A program made the position numbers and the translations under genes. A stretch of 64,000 nucleotides of DNA from Lachancea dasiensis (Eukaryota; Ascomycota; Saccharomycetes; Saccharomycetales; Saccharomycetaceae), in contig LT598460.1 in assembly GCA_900074725.1 (NCBI GenBank), positions 191,502-255,501 of the forward strand, written 5' to 3'. The notes beneath the pieces were generated by a model, which worked only from the letters and a program-made list of their open reading frames with translations, ran no database searches and was not told the origin of the DNA. Positions 55,243 through 64,000 of the stretch are shown piece after piece (the stretch's first letter is position 1; each line of letters begins with the position of its first letter).

Positions 55243-56670
55243 ATGCCCCCCAGGAGAAACAAAACCAGCGTCGCCTGTACCAATTGTTCGAAGGCCCATG
55301 TTACTTGTGAGGCTCACAGACCTTGTAGCCGTTGTGTGAAAAAGGGCATTGAACAAACATGTGTGGATAAACCGAGAAAACGAAAAAAGTATTTAGCAGA
55401 TGTGCCCGTGGAACACCTTCAGGGCAATTCGGGTCAGTCAAACTCTTTCCCAGATCAATTGCCTTATAAGACTGGAGGAGGGGCAGCGCTAGGTAAGCCG
55501 CGCTTTTTGTCCAGCGCAGCGGATTTAGAATATTCGATTCTTTCTGACATCACCCAACAGGATCCTTTAATCAATAAAATACCATTGGATCTGCTGTATT
55601 CGAACAATGATGCAACTGCGGCGAAGGAGGACCGACTCTCGCCCTCGAACTCCCATTCCACCGCCAGTGCTTCTGCCATGTTGGACCCCACGGCTACACC
55701 TCTGGGCTACGGCACTGTTGTTGCCCCCAGTGTAACCTCTTCTGTCAACTCAAGTACCACAATACTGGCCCAGAAATCCAAATTCGCAACACTTTTGGGC
55801 ACCCGCGGCCGTGAAGCGCTGCAGTTGGACGTTGACATTTTTACAAGCCATTTCCCGCTTGTGCCTCAGGAGATAGGGTCACCGGAAATGACATTGACCC
55901 CTACCAGCATTGATGCCAACGTTCGGCAGTACCATTTGAATCATAGGCATCCTCTTTCTCATACCCTTGAACGGATCGTCAGCGCAGACAACAAGATAGT
56001 CTCCTTAGCGCTTGATGTAACGTCTCAAGACCAGCGCGCAGTTCAAAACTTTCCAGACATTACACACACACTCCGATATGGTACACCCATGGAGATATAT
56101 ACCTTGATTTCAACACCATTCTCTCACACACCAGGGTTCCACTCGTTATTGCAGTACCTTAGATCACGCTTTGATCGAGCTGATATTGTGGAAATGTGTC
56201 GGTCTCTTGCCGAATTTCGTCCCATTTTTATCGCCATTGCAGTGACACTCACGGAGGAGGATATGATATTCATGGAGCAGTGCTATCAAAGAACATTACT
56301 AGAGTATGACCAGTTCATATCCCAAATTGGTACGCCGACTTGTATTTGGAGGCGGAACGGCCAAGTTTCATACGTGAATGATGAATTCTCACTATTGACT
56401 GGATGGACTCGACCGGATTTACTGTTCAAGATGACGTTTATTGTGGAATTGATGGACGACGAAAGCGTGCGAGAGTATTTTAAGACGTTCAACCGCGTGG
56501 CATATCAGGATTTTAACGGCAGCGAGAGAATGAAGACGTGTAAATTACTCACTCCGATTCGAGGCCGTGAAATCGAGTGCTGCTGTATATGGACGTTGAA
56601 GAGAGACGTGTTTGGCTTGCCCTCGATGATCATCGGCAATTTCATGCCAATCTTGGACGGCCTGCAATAG
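55243..56670 (+). CDS. ERT1: Zn2Cys6 regulator of carbon metabolism with PAS domain (Ert1)
   Basis: The protein is 475 aa (S. cerevisiae Ert1 is 529). The zinc cluster is at Cys12, Cys15, Cys22, Cys28, Cys31 and Cys40, followed by a basic KPRKRKKYL. A long S/T-rich linker leads to a conserved C-terminal half that includes a PAS-like domain (about 355-465; GTPTCIWRRNGQVSYVN, LLTGWTR). Known role: with Rds2 and related factors it controls gluconeogenic and respiratory genes on non-fermentable carbon sources. Placement next to THI2 and RMD9 matches S. cerevisiae. Confidence 0.94.
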   Translation: MPPRRNKTSVACTNCSKAHVTCEAHRPCSRCVKKGIEQTCVDKPRKRKKYLADVPVEHLQGNSGQSNSFPDQLPYKTGGGAALGKPRFLSSAADLEYSILSDITQQDPLINKIPLDLLYSNNDATAAKEDRLSPSNSHSTASASAMLDPTATPLGYGTVVAPSVTSSVNSSTTILAQKSKFATLLGTRGREALQLDVDIFTSHFPLVPQEIGSPEMTLTPTSIDANVRQYHLNHRHPLSHTLERIVSADNKIVSLALDVTSQDQRAVQNFPDITHTLRYGTPMEIYTLISTPFSHTPGFHSLLQYLRSRFDRADIVEMCRSLAEFRPIFIAIAVTLTEEDMIFMEQCYQRTLLEYDQFISQIGTPTCIWRRNGQVSYVNDEFSLLTGWTRPDLLFKMTFIVELMDDESVREYFKTFNRVAYQDFNGSERMKTCKLLTPIRGREIECCCIWTLKRDVFGLPSMIIGNFMPILDGLQ

Positions 56671-56777
56671 CTGCATGATTTTTAAAACTCATCACGAAAA
56701 CTATACCATTCGATGCTAGCTATAGTTAAGAAAGCTAAAGGATATTTAGGGGAGACGCCACTACCCGAACTATTCAT

Positions 56778-57209
56778 CTATTGCCTTAGGATATCTTCAA
56801 TGAACTTACGGTAGTCGACGCCACCATCAGAATCCACCTCCACCCCTTTCAGCAATTCATCCACCTCGGCGTCCGAAAGGCGTTCTCCAAGACCGGTCAG
56901 CATGTATCTAATATCACCTACCGAGACTTTGCCCTTGTTTTCTTTGTCAAAGACCTGGAAGGCTTTGATAAAGTCATCTACCTTTCCCTGCGTGGTTTTC
57001 TCCAAGGCTTCATGATGTTTTGTGACCAAGGCACTAGTTTCGTCGAGTGTCAAGGCGTCTGGGGCATCAGCACCAATTTCTTCCACGAGTGCATTGGTAG
57101 GATTGAAACCAATGGCACGCAAATAATCCCCTAGTTGCTGTTTCGAAATCTTTCCCTTAGCTTGTCTATCGAAGAGCGTGAAGATATCCTTTTGAGTTTT
57201 CTCTGACAT
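56778..57209 (-). CDS. MLC1: Myosin essential light chain Mlc1
   Basis: The ATG at 57209 gives 143 aa (S. cerevisiae 149). It is a calmodulin-fold protein with degenerate EF-hands: DIFTLFDRQAKGKISKQQL near the start, FQVFDKENKGKVS in the middle and VDSDGGVDYRKFIEDIL at the end. Several loops lack the full calcium-binding set, as in Mlc1. It binds IQ motifs of the type V myosin Myo2 and type II Myo1 and of the IQGAP Iqg1, acting in cytokinesis and vesicle delivery. The frame continues upstream only to a TTG. Confidence 0.96.
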   Translation of the reverse strand: MSEKTQKDIFTLFDRQAKGKISKQQLGDYLRAIGFNPTNALVEEIGADAPDALTLDETSALVTKHHEALEKTTQGKVDDFIKAFQVFDKENKGKVSVGDIRYMLTGLGERLSDAEVDELLKGVEVDSDGGVDYRKFIEDILRQ

Positions 57210-58814
57210 GGCAAAGAAGTGTTTAGAGAGCAACTGTTGTGAAAGTGAGTAATGCCGGTATAATGAAAAATGACAATTCCCTGTAAGTGTGATGTATGCA
57301 CTCTGGACAGCTTACAACAATTCCTCGGTGATGTTTAGGACCAAGAGGCGGTCGATCACTTGGACCAAGTTTACCTACCGTGTTTTCAAAATTCCAAATC
57401 AATACTCGTCGAAGGTGATTGTACGGCAATTCAAGCAACGACGAGATAATTGAGTGGATACACGGGTAGATGGCGCCTGTCGCTACCTCAATCAAAAAAG
57501 CGAGCGAGCATGGCAACTGCATACAAAACGTACTCATGCTTACCAGAACGTATTTGTTTCTGGCTAGTTCAATGATACACCTAGGGCCCGTTCGCGAGGA
57601 GTCTAACTCAAAATTTTCATTTTAACGTGGAAGCCACACGTTCCAAAGATCCACCGAAATAACTTCAAAGATAATAGCCATGGAGACATAGTAGGGGCCT
57701 CCTCTTGCCGCTGTTTGAAACATGAGCAACGACTCGAGCACCTTACTTCTCAGATCACTACATACGCACATAAACGGCCTAAATGCCACTTATTCAGCGG
57801 CTAACAAACTCTGAACATAGCTCACCACAAACCAGAGAGCTATTGTGGTAGAGCAGCGGTATCCAAAGCTCTACTAGGGCCAAAGTTCGATGAGCTTGAT
57901 GCGGCATCTGTGATATGGGGGATTGACCCACATCGTGCCCCTTAGCGCGTCTATTCATCAGATGTGGCGCTTTGTATCCTTACTTTGCTGAAACAATGAC
58001 AATACAGTGCTGAAAAGCTACAGTGAGAGAATATACAAAGCCCTTATTCAAGTGGCAAGGTGAGTAAGGGCTTAGATTAATAATCGTCTTCACAGGCACG
58101 GCAAACTACTTTCTCAGTCTGAAAATACGTCTCACAGTGGTATTTAAGCGAGCTACGATATCCAAAAAGCTACGCTTATTCCTTCTGTGCCCATTCTATT
58201 CTTGTATTGGCGGCCAGGCCAAAAGAGTATGGGGTTTATCCAAGTTAAAACTCCCAGTAGAGGGCTGGCTCATTGCTTGGCCCAAGGCCGGGAATTTATC
58301 CGCGCGGTTGCGTGCAATAGCTACGTGTCCCAACATTCTGAGCTGTATGGATTCTCCGGAAATGCCAGCAATTTCGTGTGCCTGATCGAGCTGCGACAAG
58401 AACTGGGGAGTTTGTCGTACATACTCGCGGGGCCTCTAGTCACCTTCTTGAACGAACCATCCAACAGCGGGAAAAGTGATGGTCAACAGGATGAGCAGGT
58501 TTTCCGTTTCTTTTTTTTTCCCTGTGACATGCCAGTATTTTTTTTCACACCACCACCTCATCATTTCTCACACCATGTTGTGAAATCCTCTATCACCACC
58601 ATCTAGTCATTAAACTGCGTTAACAAATCCAACTGTCTTTCTCCTTGCTGCTCGTCATAGGCCATCCAATCGTATTGGTCGCGGTGTCATTCCAAGGAGC
58701 TATAAATACAAGTGTGCGCGTTGATTCAAAGTGATCATTGCGAGGCCAAAGTCTAATTGCTAAGGTGCTGAAACAACCCAAAACGCTCACCCATATACAT
58801 TTCACTAACACAAT
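57210..58814. other. Large (1.6 kb) gap between MLC1 and RMD9, hairpin-rich
   Basis: No coding gene is supported; frames at 58137-58606 have no recognisable content. Three perfect inverted repeats fall within about 230 bp: GTAGAGC/GCTCTAC (57848-57874), CCACATC/GATGTGG (57928-57967) and AAGCCCTTA/TAAGGGCTT (58038-58073). A non-coding RNA gene is possible but not shown. A pyrimidine/T-rich stretch with polyT runs (about 58500-58600) lies upstream of RMD9. Confidence 0.5.
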
Positions 58815-60773
58815 ATGCTGAGATTTGTTCAGCAATCGCATGTTCTAAAGAACAGGGTTTCTAACCAATTTGTGTCGGCCAGTACGAGGTCACCGTTCCA
58901 TCACTCACTGCGGTTCAATTCCGCAGTGACGATGGAACGAACACCATCCCAGGAGGCAGCGGCTGCAGCGGCTGCAACTGCACCTCCACAAGTCAAGAAG
59001 GCCGTTGACAAAGTACGCAATATGCGCAACAATATCAAGATAGACAAACACCTTGCTTCTACTCCAGATTCCCCATGGTTCCACAAAGTGTGTGCATTTG
59101 AGGATTGCGTAGCGCAGACGCTGTACATGTCTCAGACTCCTCGCAGACGTAATAACAACAATGCAAGGAAAGGCCAACAGCAACAGACATTAGCAGGTGG
59201 CAACACTAATCCTCTCTTCTGGGACTCCATAGGTCGTGCCATGGACCTTTATCGTGAGCTTCTGGGCTCACCTGAACTCAACAGCGATCGAGTATCAAAG
59301 CTCGTACATCTTTTACACAATGGGCTGCGTGCCAACCGCAATCAACTCACCAGAATGAATAAGAAACCAGATTACGATTCTCAGTCCTTTCACAAAGAAA
59401 TGACCAATTATTTGTGCGAGTCGTTACGCGAAATTTCGCAAGATGTGCTATCTGGGAAAGTGGAACTCAACGAATATGGTGCCATGCACCTAGTGACCGC
59501 GTTCAAAGAGCTTTTGTTGCTCGAAGAAGCTGTCAGCATATGGCGTTCGGCCATCAGCGGTAGCCATGTCTACACAGCCAACATCTTTCTCAACCCTCGA
59601 GTTGTTGGTGTGGTGCTGCCTATTCTATACGACAACGGCGTTTCGTACGCTGAAATTCAAGCACTTTACGAGAAATCCTCAGCTATGATCAATTACTTCC
59701 ACCCTAACTTATCGGTGGGCATGATACGCGCGTCATTGAGCGCTGGTGAAAATCAGATGGCACTGACGCTATTTCAGAAACTTTGCGAAGAGTCTAGTGA
59801 AATGAAGTACGGATATTTGATAGAAACTCATCTCTCGTTCATTGGTGAGTGTAAAGACTTGACTATTTCTCAAGCCTTCTTCGACAAAGCTTTAAACAAC
59901 GAAATGCCTTACAAGATCGATCTACAGGTGTCTTACGTCAAATCGTTTTTGAGAAACATATGGTCGCAAACGCGTGATTTCCAAAAAGTTTATGACATTT
60001 GGTACAAGTCTTCAGTACACTATGGCCGCGATGTGAACCATGGTATCTCCTCGTCGCTGAATGATACCTTCTTCGACATTTTCTTCGAGCACTATTCCCA
60101 GGATAAGGTTTCGGGCTTACAGCAGTTGCAGGAATTGATCTCTACTTACAACCACATCAAACCCATAGACGAACCTTTTTTCAATATCATTCTAGCAAAG
60201 TGTACGATATGGAGAGATCGTCAGATTATTGAATCAATCGACAAAGCTTACGAATTGTACCAAACGCCCAAAACTATTGTGGCTTACCGTATTTTGTTGA
60301 AATCAATGGGGTCTGTCGAGGCCACCAATGAAGAGATTTTCCAGCGCTGGTGTAACTTGGTCTCCAAATCTGATGAAATTGGTCAGAACTTCATCGCTAA
60401 TGCAGACTGGGCGGCTTTAAGGGACGCCACTGTTACCTGGACGCAACATTGCCACGACATCAAATCTATCCAAACTGAGAGCAGCGACGGCTTCGACGCT
60501 GCCATGCAAGCTGCTAATGCTTCTGGCGCTTTTGACGATATTCCTCAGCAAGCATCTAACCAGCAACTGCTTTCCGAAGATAGACTTGAGTTGTACATGA
60601 AAATTGTGAGGCGCTATAGCCCATTTTGCCGTGACTCTCGACAACTGTCACGCTTGACATCAGGAACAGCTGTCAAGTATCCGGTGTTGCAACAAGCCCT
60701 ACCCAAATTTAACGATTTGGATGTAAGCAATGTCTATATTCCACCTTTCCACAATTTGAGGCCTCAAAGCTAG
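58815..60773 (+). CDS. RMD9: Mitochondrial mRNA-stabilising PPR-like protein Rmd9
   Basis: The protein is 652 aa (S. cerevisiae Rmd9 is 646). The first 40 residues are basic and free of acidic residues (MLRFVQQSHVLKNRVSNQFV...), a mitochondrial presequence. An Ala-rich tract (about 48-57) and an Asn/Gln-rich tract (about 112-125) precede a helical-repeat body. Known role: Rmd9 binds the dodecamer at the 3' ends of mitochondrial mRNAs and protects them. S. cerevisiae has a paralogue, YBR238C. This gene lies among neighbours of both, so it is their common pre-duplication equivalent. Confidence 0.93.
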   Translation: MLRFVQQSHVLKNRVSNQFVSASTRSPFHHSLRFNSAVTMERTPSQEAAAAAAATAPPQVKKAVDKVRNMRNNIKIDKHLASTPDSPWFHKVCAFEDCVAQTLYMSQTPRRRNNNNARKGQQQQTLAGGNTNPLFWDSIGRAMDLYRELLGSPELNSDRVSKLVHLLHNGLRANRNQLTRMNKKPDYDSQSFHKEMTNYLCESLREISQDVLSGKVELNEYGAMHLVTAFKELLLLEEAVSIWRSAISGSHVYTANIFLNPRVVGVVLPILYDNGVSYAEIQALYEKSSAMINYFHPNLSVGMIRASLSAGENQMALTLFQKLCEESSEMKYGYLIETHLSFIGECKDLTISQAFFDKALNNEMPYKIDLQVSYVKSFLRNIWSQTRDFQKVYDIWYKSSVHYGRDVNHGISSSLNDTFFDIFFEHYSQDKVSGLQQLQELISTYNHIKPIDEPFFNIILAKCTIWRDRQIIESIDKAYELYQTPKTIVAYRILLKSMGSVEATNEEIFQRWCNLVSKSDEIGQNFIANADWAALRDATVTWTQHCHDIKSIQTESSDGFDAAMQAANASGAFDDIPQQASNQQLLSEDRLELYMKIVRRYSPFCRDSRQLSRLTSGTAVKYPVLQQALPKFNDLDVSNVYIPPFHNLRPQS

Positions 60774-61393
60774 AGCGGCCCAGTGCCGCGCTGCTTATCA
60801 AAAGGTTTCCCCCCTTATGATCTTTGTTTATGATGTAAATATGTAATGCCATGATTAGAATTTTTGTTGACCAGCTGATGTAGCTGAACTAGATAGCTGC
60901 TTAATTCCGCCTATACCTCAAAGGAGTGAAAGGAAGAGGAGGCAACAAAGAGGACCTCATAGTCAGTTAATTTTTTGGGCGAGCTACTAAGTGGTCTAGT
61001 TTGGTACAAAATTGCCTTAGTGCTTTATTCTTGCTCGAGGCTTCTGAATGTTAATCCAAAACTTCGAGTCTTCCAGCGTTTGCCCTTGGCTAATTTTTTG
61101 ACACATCCGAAATAAGCCTTGGGCAATCCTGCGCATCCTACTTGAACTAAAAAAACAATGACAAGTAATTGGCAGATAACAATAGCATAATCACCAAGAT
61201 GGTTTGGTTGAAATATCAAATTGTATATATAGACACCAGCGAGCCACAGTGCGACGGCCCTGGTTAATTCGATAGTACTCGCAAGTACTCACACGAAGAG
61301 CTCAATTGTTACGCAAAAGTAGTGCGAAAGTTAAACCTTGGGCTCACTGCAACTTGATCACACCAAAGAAGCATCAAACGCAAAAGGGCCTTT
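60774..61393. other. Intergenic region between RMD9 and the YGL108C homologue
   Basis: A minus-strand frame (61025-61219) encodes a hydrophobic then basic 64-residue sequence, but it has only a TTG to start with. No supported gene. A TATA-like TTGTATATATAG is at about 61221-61232. Confidence 0.5.
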
Positions 61394-61744
61394 ATGGGCT
61401 TGTGTGCCAGTAAGGAGGACCGCAATGAATCGGCTGAGAAACATAACGTTCAAAAGGTCAAAAGGACTGAGCCAGCTCGTTCGAAAGAATTGGGCTCAAA
61501 ATTACAAAAAAGCACACCTGGCGCCATTCTAGGAGGAGCCGACGAATCTGAAAAAGAAACCTCTGCGCGACGGGCGGCTGGCTTGGCAGCCGCTGACAGG
61601 TTGGAAAAGTCGCAAAAACAGTTTGGGAAAGGTGATCTGGGCAGAAAACTAGCGCAAGAGCGCTCCAAAACATTGAAAACTCAATTAAAGGAATCTGCCG
61701 AGAGCCGGAAAGCCGAAAAGTCGGCCACCCTTGTGTATGATTAA
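61394..61744 (+). CDS. YGL108C: YGL108C homologue, probably N-myristoylated and palmitoylated small protein
   Basis: The protein is 116 aa (S. cerevisiae YGL108C is 140). It begins MGLCASK: Gly2 for myristoylation and Cys4 for palmitoylation. The rest is highly charged and helical, with the conserved blocks AAGLAAADRLE, KGDLGRKLAQERSK and a C-terminal YD. Function is not known to me; the lipid motifs suggest the plasma membrane or another peripheral membrane location. The S. cerevisiae gene also lies beside RMD9. Converges on PRP5 with 65 bp between stops. Confidence 0.88.
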   Translation: MGLCASKEDRNESAEKHNVQKVKRTEPARSKELGSKLQKSTPGAILGGADESEKETSARRAAGLAAADRLEKSQKQFGKGDLGRKLAQERSKTLKTQLKESAESRKAEKSATLVYD

Positions 61745-61809
61745 TTGAGTAATAAGCAATGGCTACCTTGGGTATCCGTTTCCTTTTGAGCTTTGATTGT
61801 GTGTACGTA

Positions 61810-64000
61810 CTAGAACTTTGTGCTTCTGGCTTCTTGAACGCTAAATTTCTTCACACCTTCTCTGACTTTTTCCTCCAGTAGCTCTATGGCAAGCCTTACA
61901 TCCTTTTCTTCTTGAGCTTCGATCAGTAAATATAATTTTGGTTCATCGCCAACTTTGGTTGGCCCACCCCCATCGGGGTAAAACTTACCTCTATTTGTAA
62001 TACTACACGCTGTCTCGTGGATAACAAAGGACAGCGTTGTGTTTTTGGTAGCTTCCCATCTTACAACTTGAGGGAGATCGTTAACGTTCACTTCGGCGCT
62101 GTATGTTGTATGGCTGGAGCCTGTGTTGCTTTGATGAAACACATAGTCTAACTTAGGGACTGTAATTTGTTCGAGATTTTCGTCAGGCTCGTGATGGCTT
62201 CCAGCGTTTGCGTCTCTTTCGCCCACTCCGTACTGCTTCAGCTCCTCGTCATGTTTTACATCATTTATTTTCTCCATATGCTCCAAGCCCTTGCCCCCGA
62301 AGCCCTTGGTTAATCTGTACTTTCCTGTTTTCATTCCTGACTCAAATTTTTCAGCCATGGCCTTCAACGAAGCAGAGGTTTCTGATGGCAATGCTTCGAC
62401 TTCATTATCTCTGAAAGACTTATTGAGAATATACGAGGCAGCAAATTCATCGGCCAACAGTAATGTGATAGCAACGCCATGGTTAGCTCCCCTCGCTGTC
62501 CTTCCAGTTGTATGGACGTACTGTGCAAATGTTTTTACTGCGTTGTAAATAATTACAAGCGACACTTCTGGCACATTTAGACCTCTAGATAAAACCTCGG
62601 TGCAAAGAAGTATACCGTTCTTGGTATTTTTGAATTTCTCCAGATTCGATGCTCTTTCGTTGTAAGGCTTGCCAGCATGAATAGCATAAACAGTATAATT
62701 CGCGTCAGCCAACTTCATTTGGATCAGATCACAGATTTGTTGGCTTGAAACAAACACAATCGTCTTTTCATCTTGTTCATCGTTATCAACATTAGAGCTA
62801 CTCCGGCGATCAAGAAGATACAACAGCCCCTCGAACTTTTTATCATCAGAATCATAAATCTCTAGTCGTTGCTCAATATTTTCGTTTATCAGACTCTTGG
62901 AGTTTATCGTTATGCTTATAGGCGAAGTCAATATCCTGGAGGCAAATGATTTCAACTTGGCTGGGAAAGTAGCACTAAATAAAACACATTGTTTGTCCGG
63001 TCTTACTGTTTTCATTATCTCTGTAATTTGGGGCTCGAATCCAAGGTCAAACAATCGATCTGCTTCATCCATTACCACAAACGTTACTCGTTCTGTATGC
63101 AAAAGCTTTCCAGAATTCAGAGTGAGAAGGTCTATAAATCTACCAGGGGTTGCCACAACAACTTCAACTCCCCTTTTGAGATCATTTATCTGTTTTTTCA
63201 GTTCAGAGCCTCCGGTACAACAAATGGACCTTACATTTGGCATACCTCTAGTAAATATGACGAGTTCCTGGTGAATCTGAACGGCTAATTCTCGGGTTGG
63301 TGCCAGAATCAGCCCAAGAGGGCCTGTTTCATCTTTGGAGAGCGGACGCAGAGATCGTATTTGTCTCATTAAAGGCAGAAGAAAGGAAACGGTTTTTCCG
63401 GAGCCAGTCTTGGATATGCCAATGACGTCTCTCCCTGACATTATCGCTGGAATAGCCTGCGCCTGGATGGGGGTCGGAGATAAAAATCGCAGCTCTTGCG
63501 TGATGAGGTTCATGATATCGGTAGTCAGGCCCAAGTGAGACCACTTCAGAATCGGTCTTGGGCAATCTTGACCTTTGACTATTACGTTGTCGAGACTCAA
63601 CCTGAGTTCGTCCACCTCCGTGTCGGTCATATTCCTGATCTCTTCTGGTACTACATAAAAGTTTTTAGTAAAAGGCTCAAAACCTCTGTCGCCAAATGCG
63701 ATCTTCTTAACCCTTTTCTTCGACTTGAGCTTTTTAAGCCGTCTAAATTCTGTTTCCACCTCATCAATATGATCACCTTCCGTACCGTGGACAAACTCGT
63801 CCCCGTCAACATCGGAGTTGATATCTTTGTTATTACCTATTCCATGCAAGACCTCTGAGCTTGCAAAAGTGCTAGAGTCGTCTAATTTATCCAGCGTATT
63901 CATGAACCTTTCTAACGGATCGTCACCTCCTTGGGGACTGTCATTCTTTGAAATCAGGTCAGTCTCAATTTTCCCTCTTTCGTCATTCTCAACACTGATA
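61810..64000 (-). CDS. PRP5: DEAD-box RNA helicase Prp5 of the pre-spliceosome, cut by the right window edge
   Basis: The frame is open past the ATG at 63903 to the window edge, and the residues before it (DPLERFM) match the conserved DPLxxFM segment of Prp5/DDX46. The N-terminus is therefore outside and that ATG is internal. Helicase motifs: Q motif ([11 protein letters not shown]), [33 protein letters not shown] and [11 protein letters not shown]-terminal extension of about 200 residues follows. Known role: ATP-dependent helicase that remodels U2 snRNP and proofreads the branch-point interaction. S. cerevisiae Prp5 is 849 aa; about 730 residues are in view. Confidence 0.96.
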   Translation of the reverse strand, partial: ISVENDERGKIETDLISKNDSPQGGDDPLERFMNTLDKLDDSSTFASSEVLHGIGNNKDINSDVDGDEFVHGTEGDHIDEVETEFRRLKKLKSKKRVKKIAFGDRGFEPFTKNFYVVPEEIRNMTDTEVDELRLSLDNVIVKGQDCPRPILKWSHLGLTTDIMNLITQELRFLSPTPIQAQAIPAIMSGRDVIGISKTGSGKTVSFLLPLMRQIRSLRPLSKDETGPLGLILAPTRELAVQIHQELVIFTRGMPNVRSICCTGGSELKKQINDLKRGVEVVVATPGRFIDLLTLNSGKLLHTERVTFVVMDEADRLFDLGFEPQITEIMKTVRPDKQCVLFSATFPAKLKSFASRILTSPISITINSKSLINENIEQRLEIYDSDDKKFEGLLYLLDRRSSSNVDNDEQDEKTIVFVSSQQICDLIQMKLADANYTVYAIHAGKPYNERASNLEKFKNTKNGILLCTEVLSRGLNVPEVSLVIIYNAVKTFAQYVHTTGRTARGANHGVAITLLLADEFAASYILNKSFRDNEVEALPSETSASLKAMAEKFESGMKTGKYRLTKGFGGKGLEHMEKINDVKHDEELKQYGVGERDANAGSHHEPDENLEQITVPKLDYVFHQSNTGSSHTTYSAEVNVNDLPQVVRWEATKNTTLSFVIHETACSITNRGKFYPDGGGPTKVGDEPKLYLLIEAQEEKDVRLAIELLEEKVREGVKKFSVQEARSTKF

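Noticed and set aside
57840-57900. tRNA-like stretch (GTAGAGC hairpin and GTTCGAT)
   Set aside because: It does not fold into a cloverleaf: no acceptor or T-arm stems of the right length and no proper B box. No other tRNA candidate was seen in the gaps.
61025-61219. Hydrophobic-then-basic 64-residue frame
   Set aside because: It has no ATG and no convincing splice site to supply one.

Overview
This window is ordinary, gene-dense nuclear chromosome from a budding yeast. I count 35 protein-coding genes in 64 kb. Only two clearly have introns (BIG1 and RPL28), and both carry hemiascomycete splice signals (GTATGT donor, CTAAC-type branch point). Most proteins can be recognised individually as Saccharomyces cerevisiae orthologues. 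The gene order alternates between two S. cerevisiae chromosomal regions within each block, which is the pattern expected of a yeast that split off before the whole-genome duplication. Lachancea is my best guess for the genus, but this is inference from protein resemblance and gene order, not a measurement.

Layout. Block A (1-14764): CUE5 (cut by the left edge), a glyoxalase II (GLO2/GLO4), CCC2, CKB2, HIR2, MSW1, CYC2, CIA1 and PEP12. Block B (15199-31996): BIG1 (with a short spliced 5' exon), ATP22, KIC1, an SBE2/SBE22 gene, a YPQ2-type PQ-loop transporter, GRE3, YPT35, a TRR1/TRR2 thioredoxin reductase and CDC12. A CPS1-type vacuolar carboxypeptidase (32773-34506) follows alone. Block C (35126-64000): LSG1, DPH7, ISW1, GPX2, SEH1, ALG7, an HD-domain nucleotidase, RPL28, a VPS73-type transporter, THI2, ARC1, ERT1, MLC1, RMD9, a YGL108C homologue and PRP5 (cut by the right edge).

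How it works together. These are housekeeping genes with no operon-like logic. Several pairs share short divergent promoters (CKB2/HIR2, CYC2/CIA1, SEH1/ALG7) or converge closely (HIR2/MSW1, CIA1/PEP12). Expected regulatory signatures are visible: PAC and RRPE upstream of LSG1, two Rap1-like sites upstream of RPL28, and TATA boxes before GRE3 and TRR1.

The most interesting signals are regulatory or concern alternative products. A triplicated palindromic element containing Yap1-type TTACTAA sites lies far upstream of thioredoxin reductase. Three enzymes (glyoxalase II, thioredoxin reductase, HD nucleotidase) have in-frame start pairs, the longer form starting with a presequence-like leader. 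BIG1 appears to skip an AG that lies too close to its branch point. A hairpin-rich 1.6 kb gap lies between MLC1 and RMD9. I found no CRISPR array, tRNA, intact transposon, toxin cassette or unknown multigene system; at most there are two faint relics that resemble Ty3-type LTRs.
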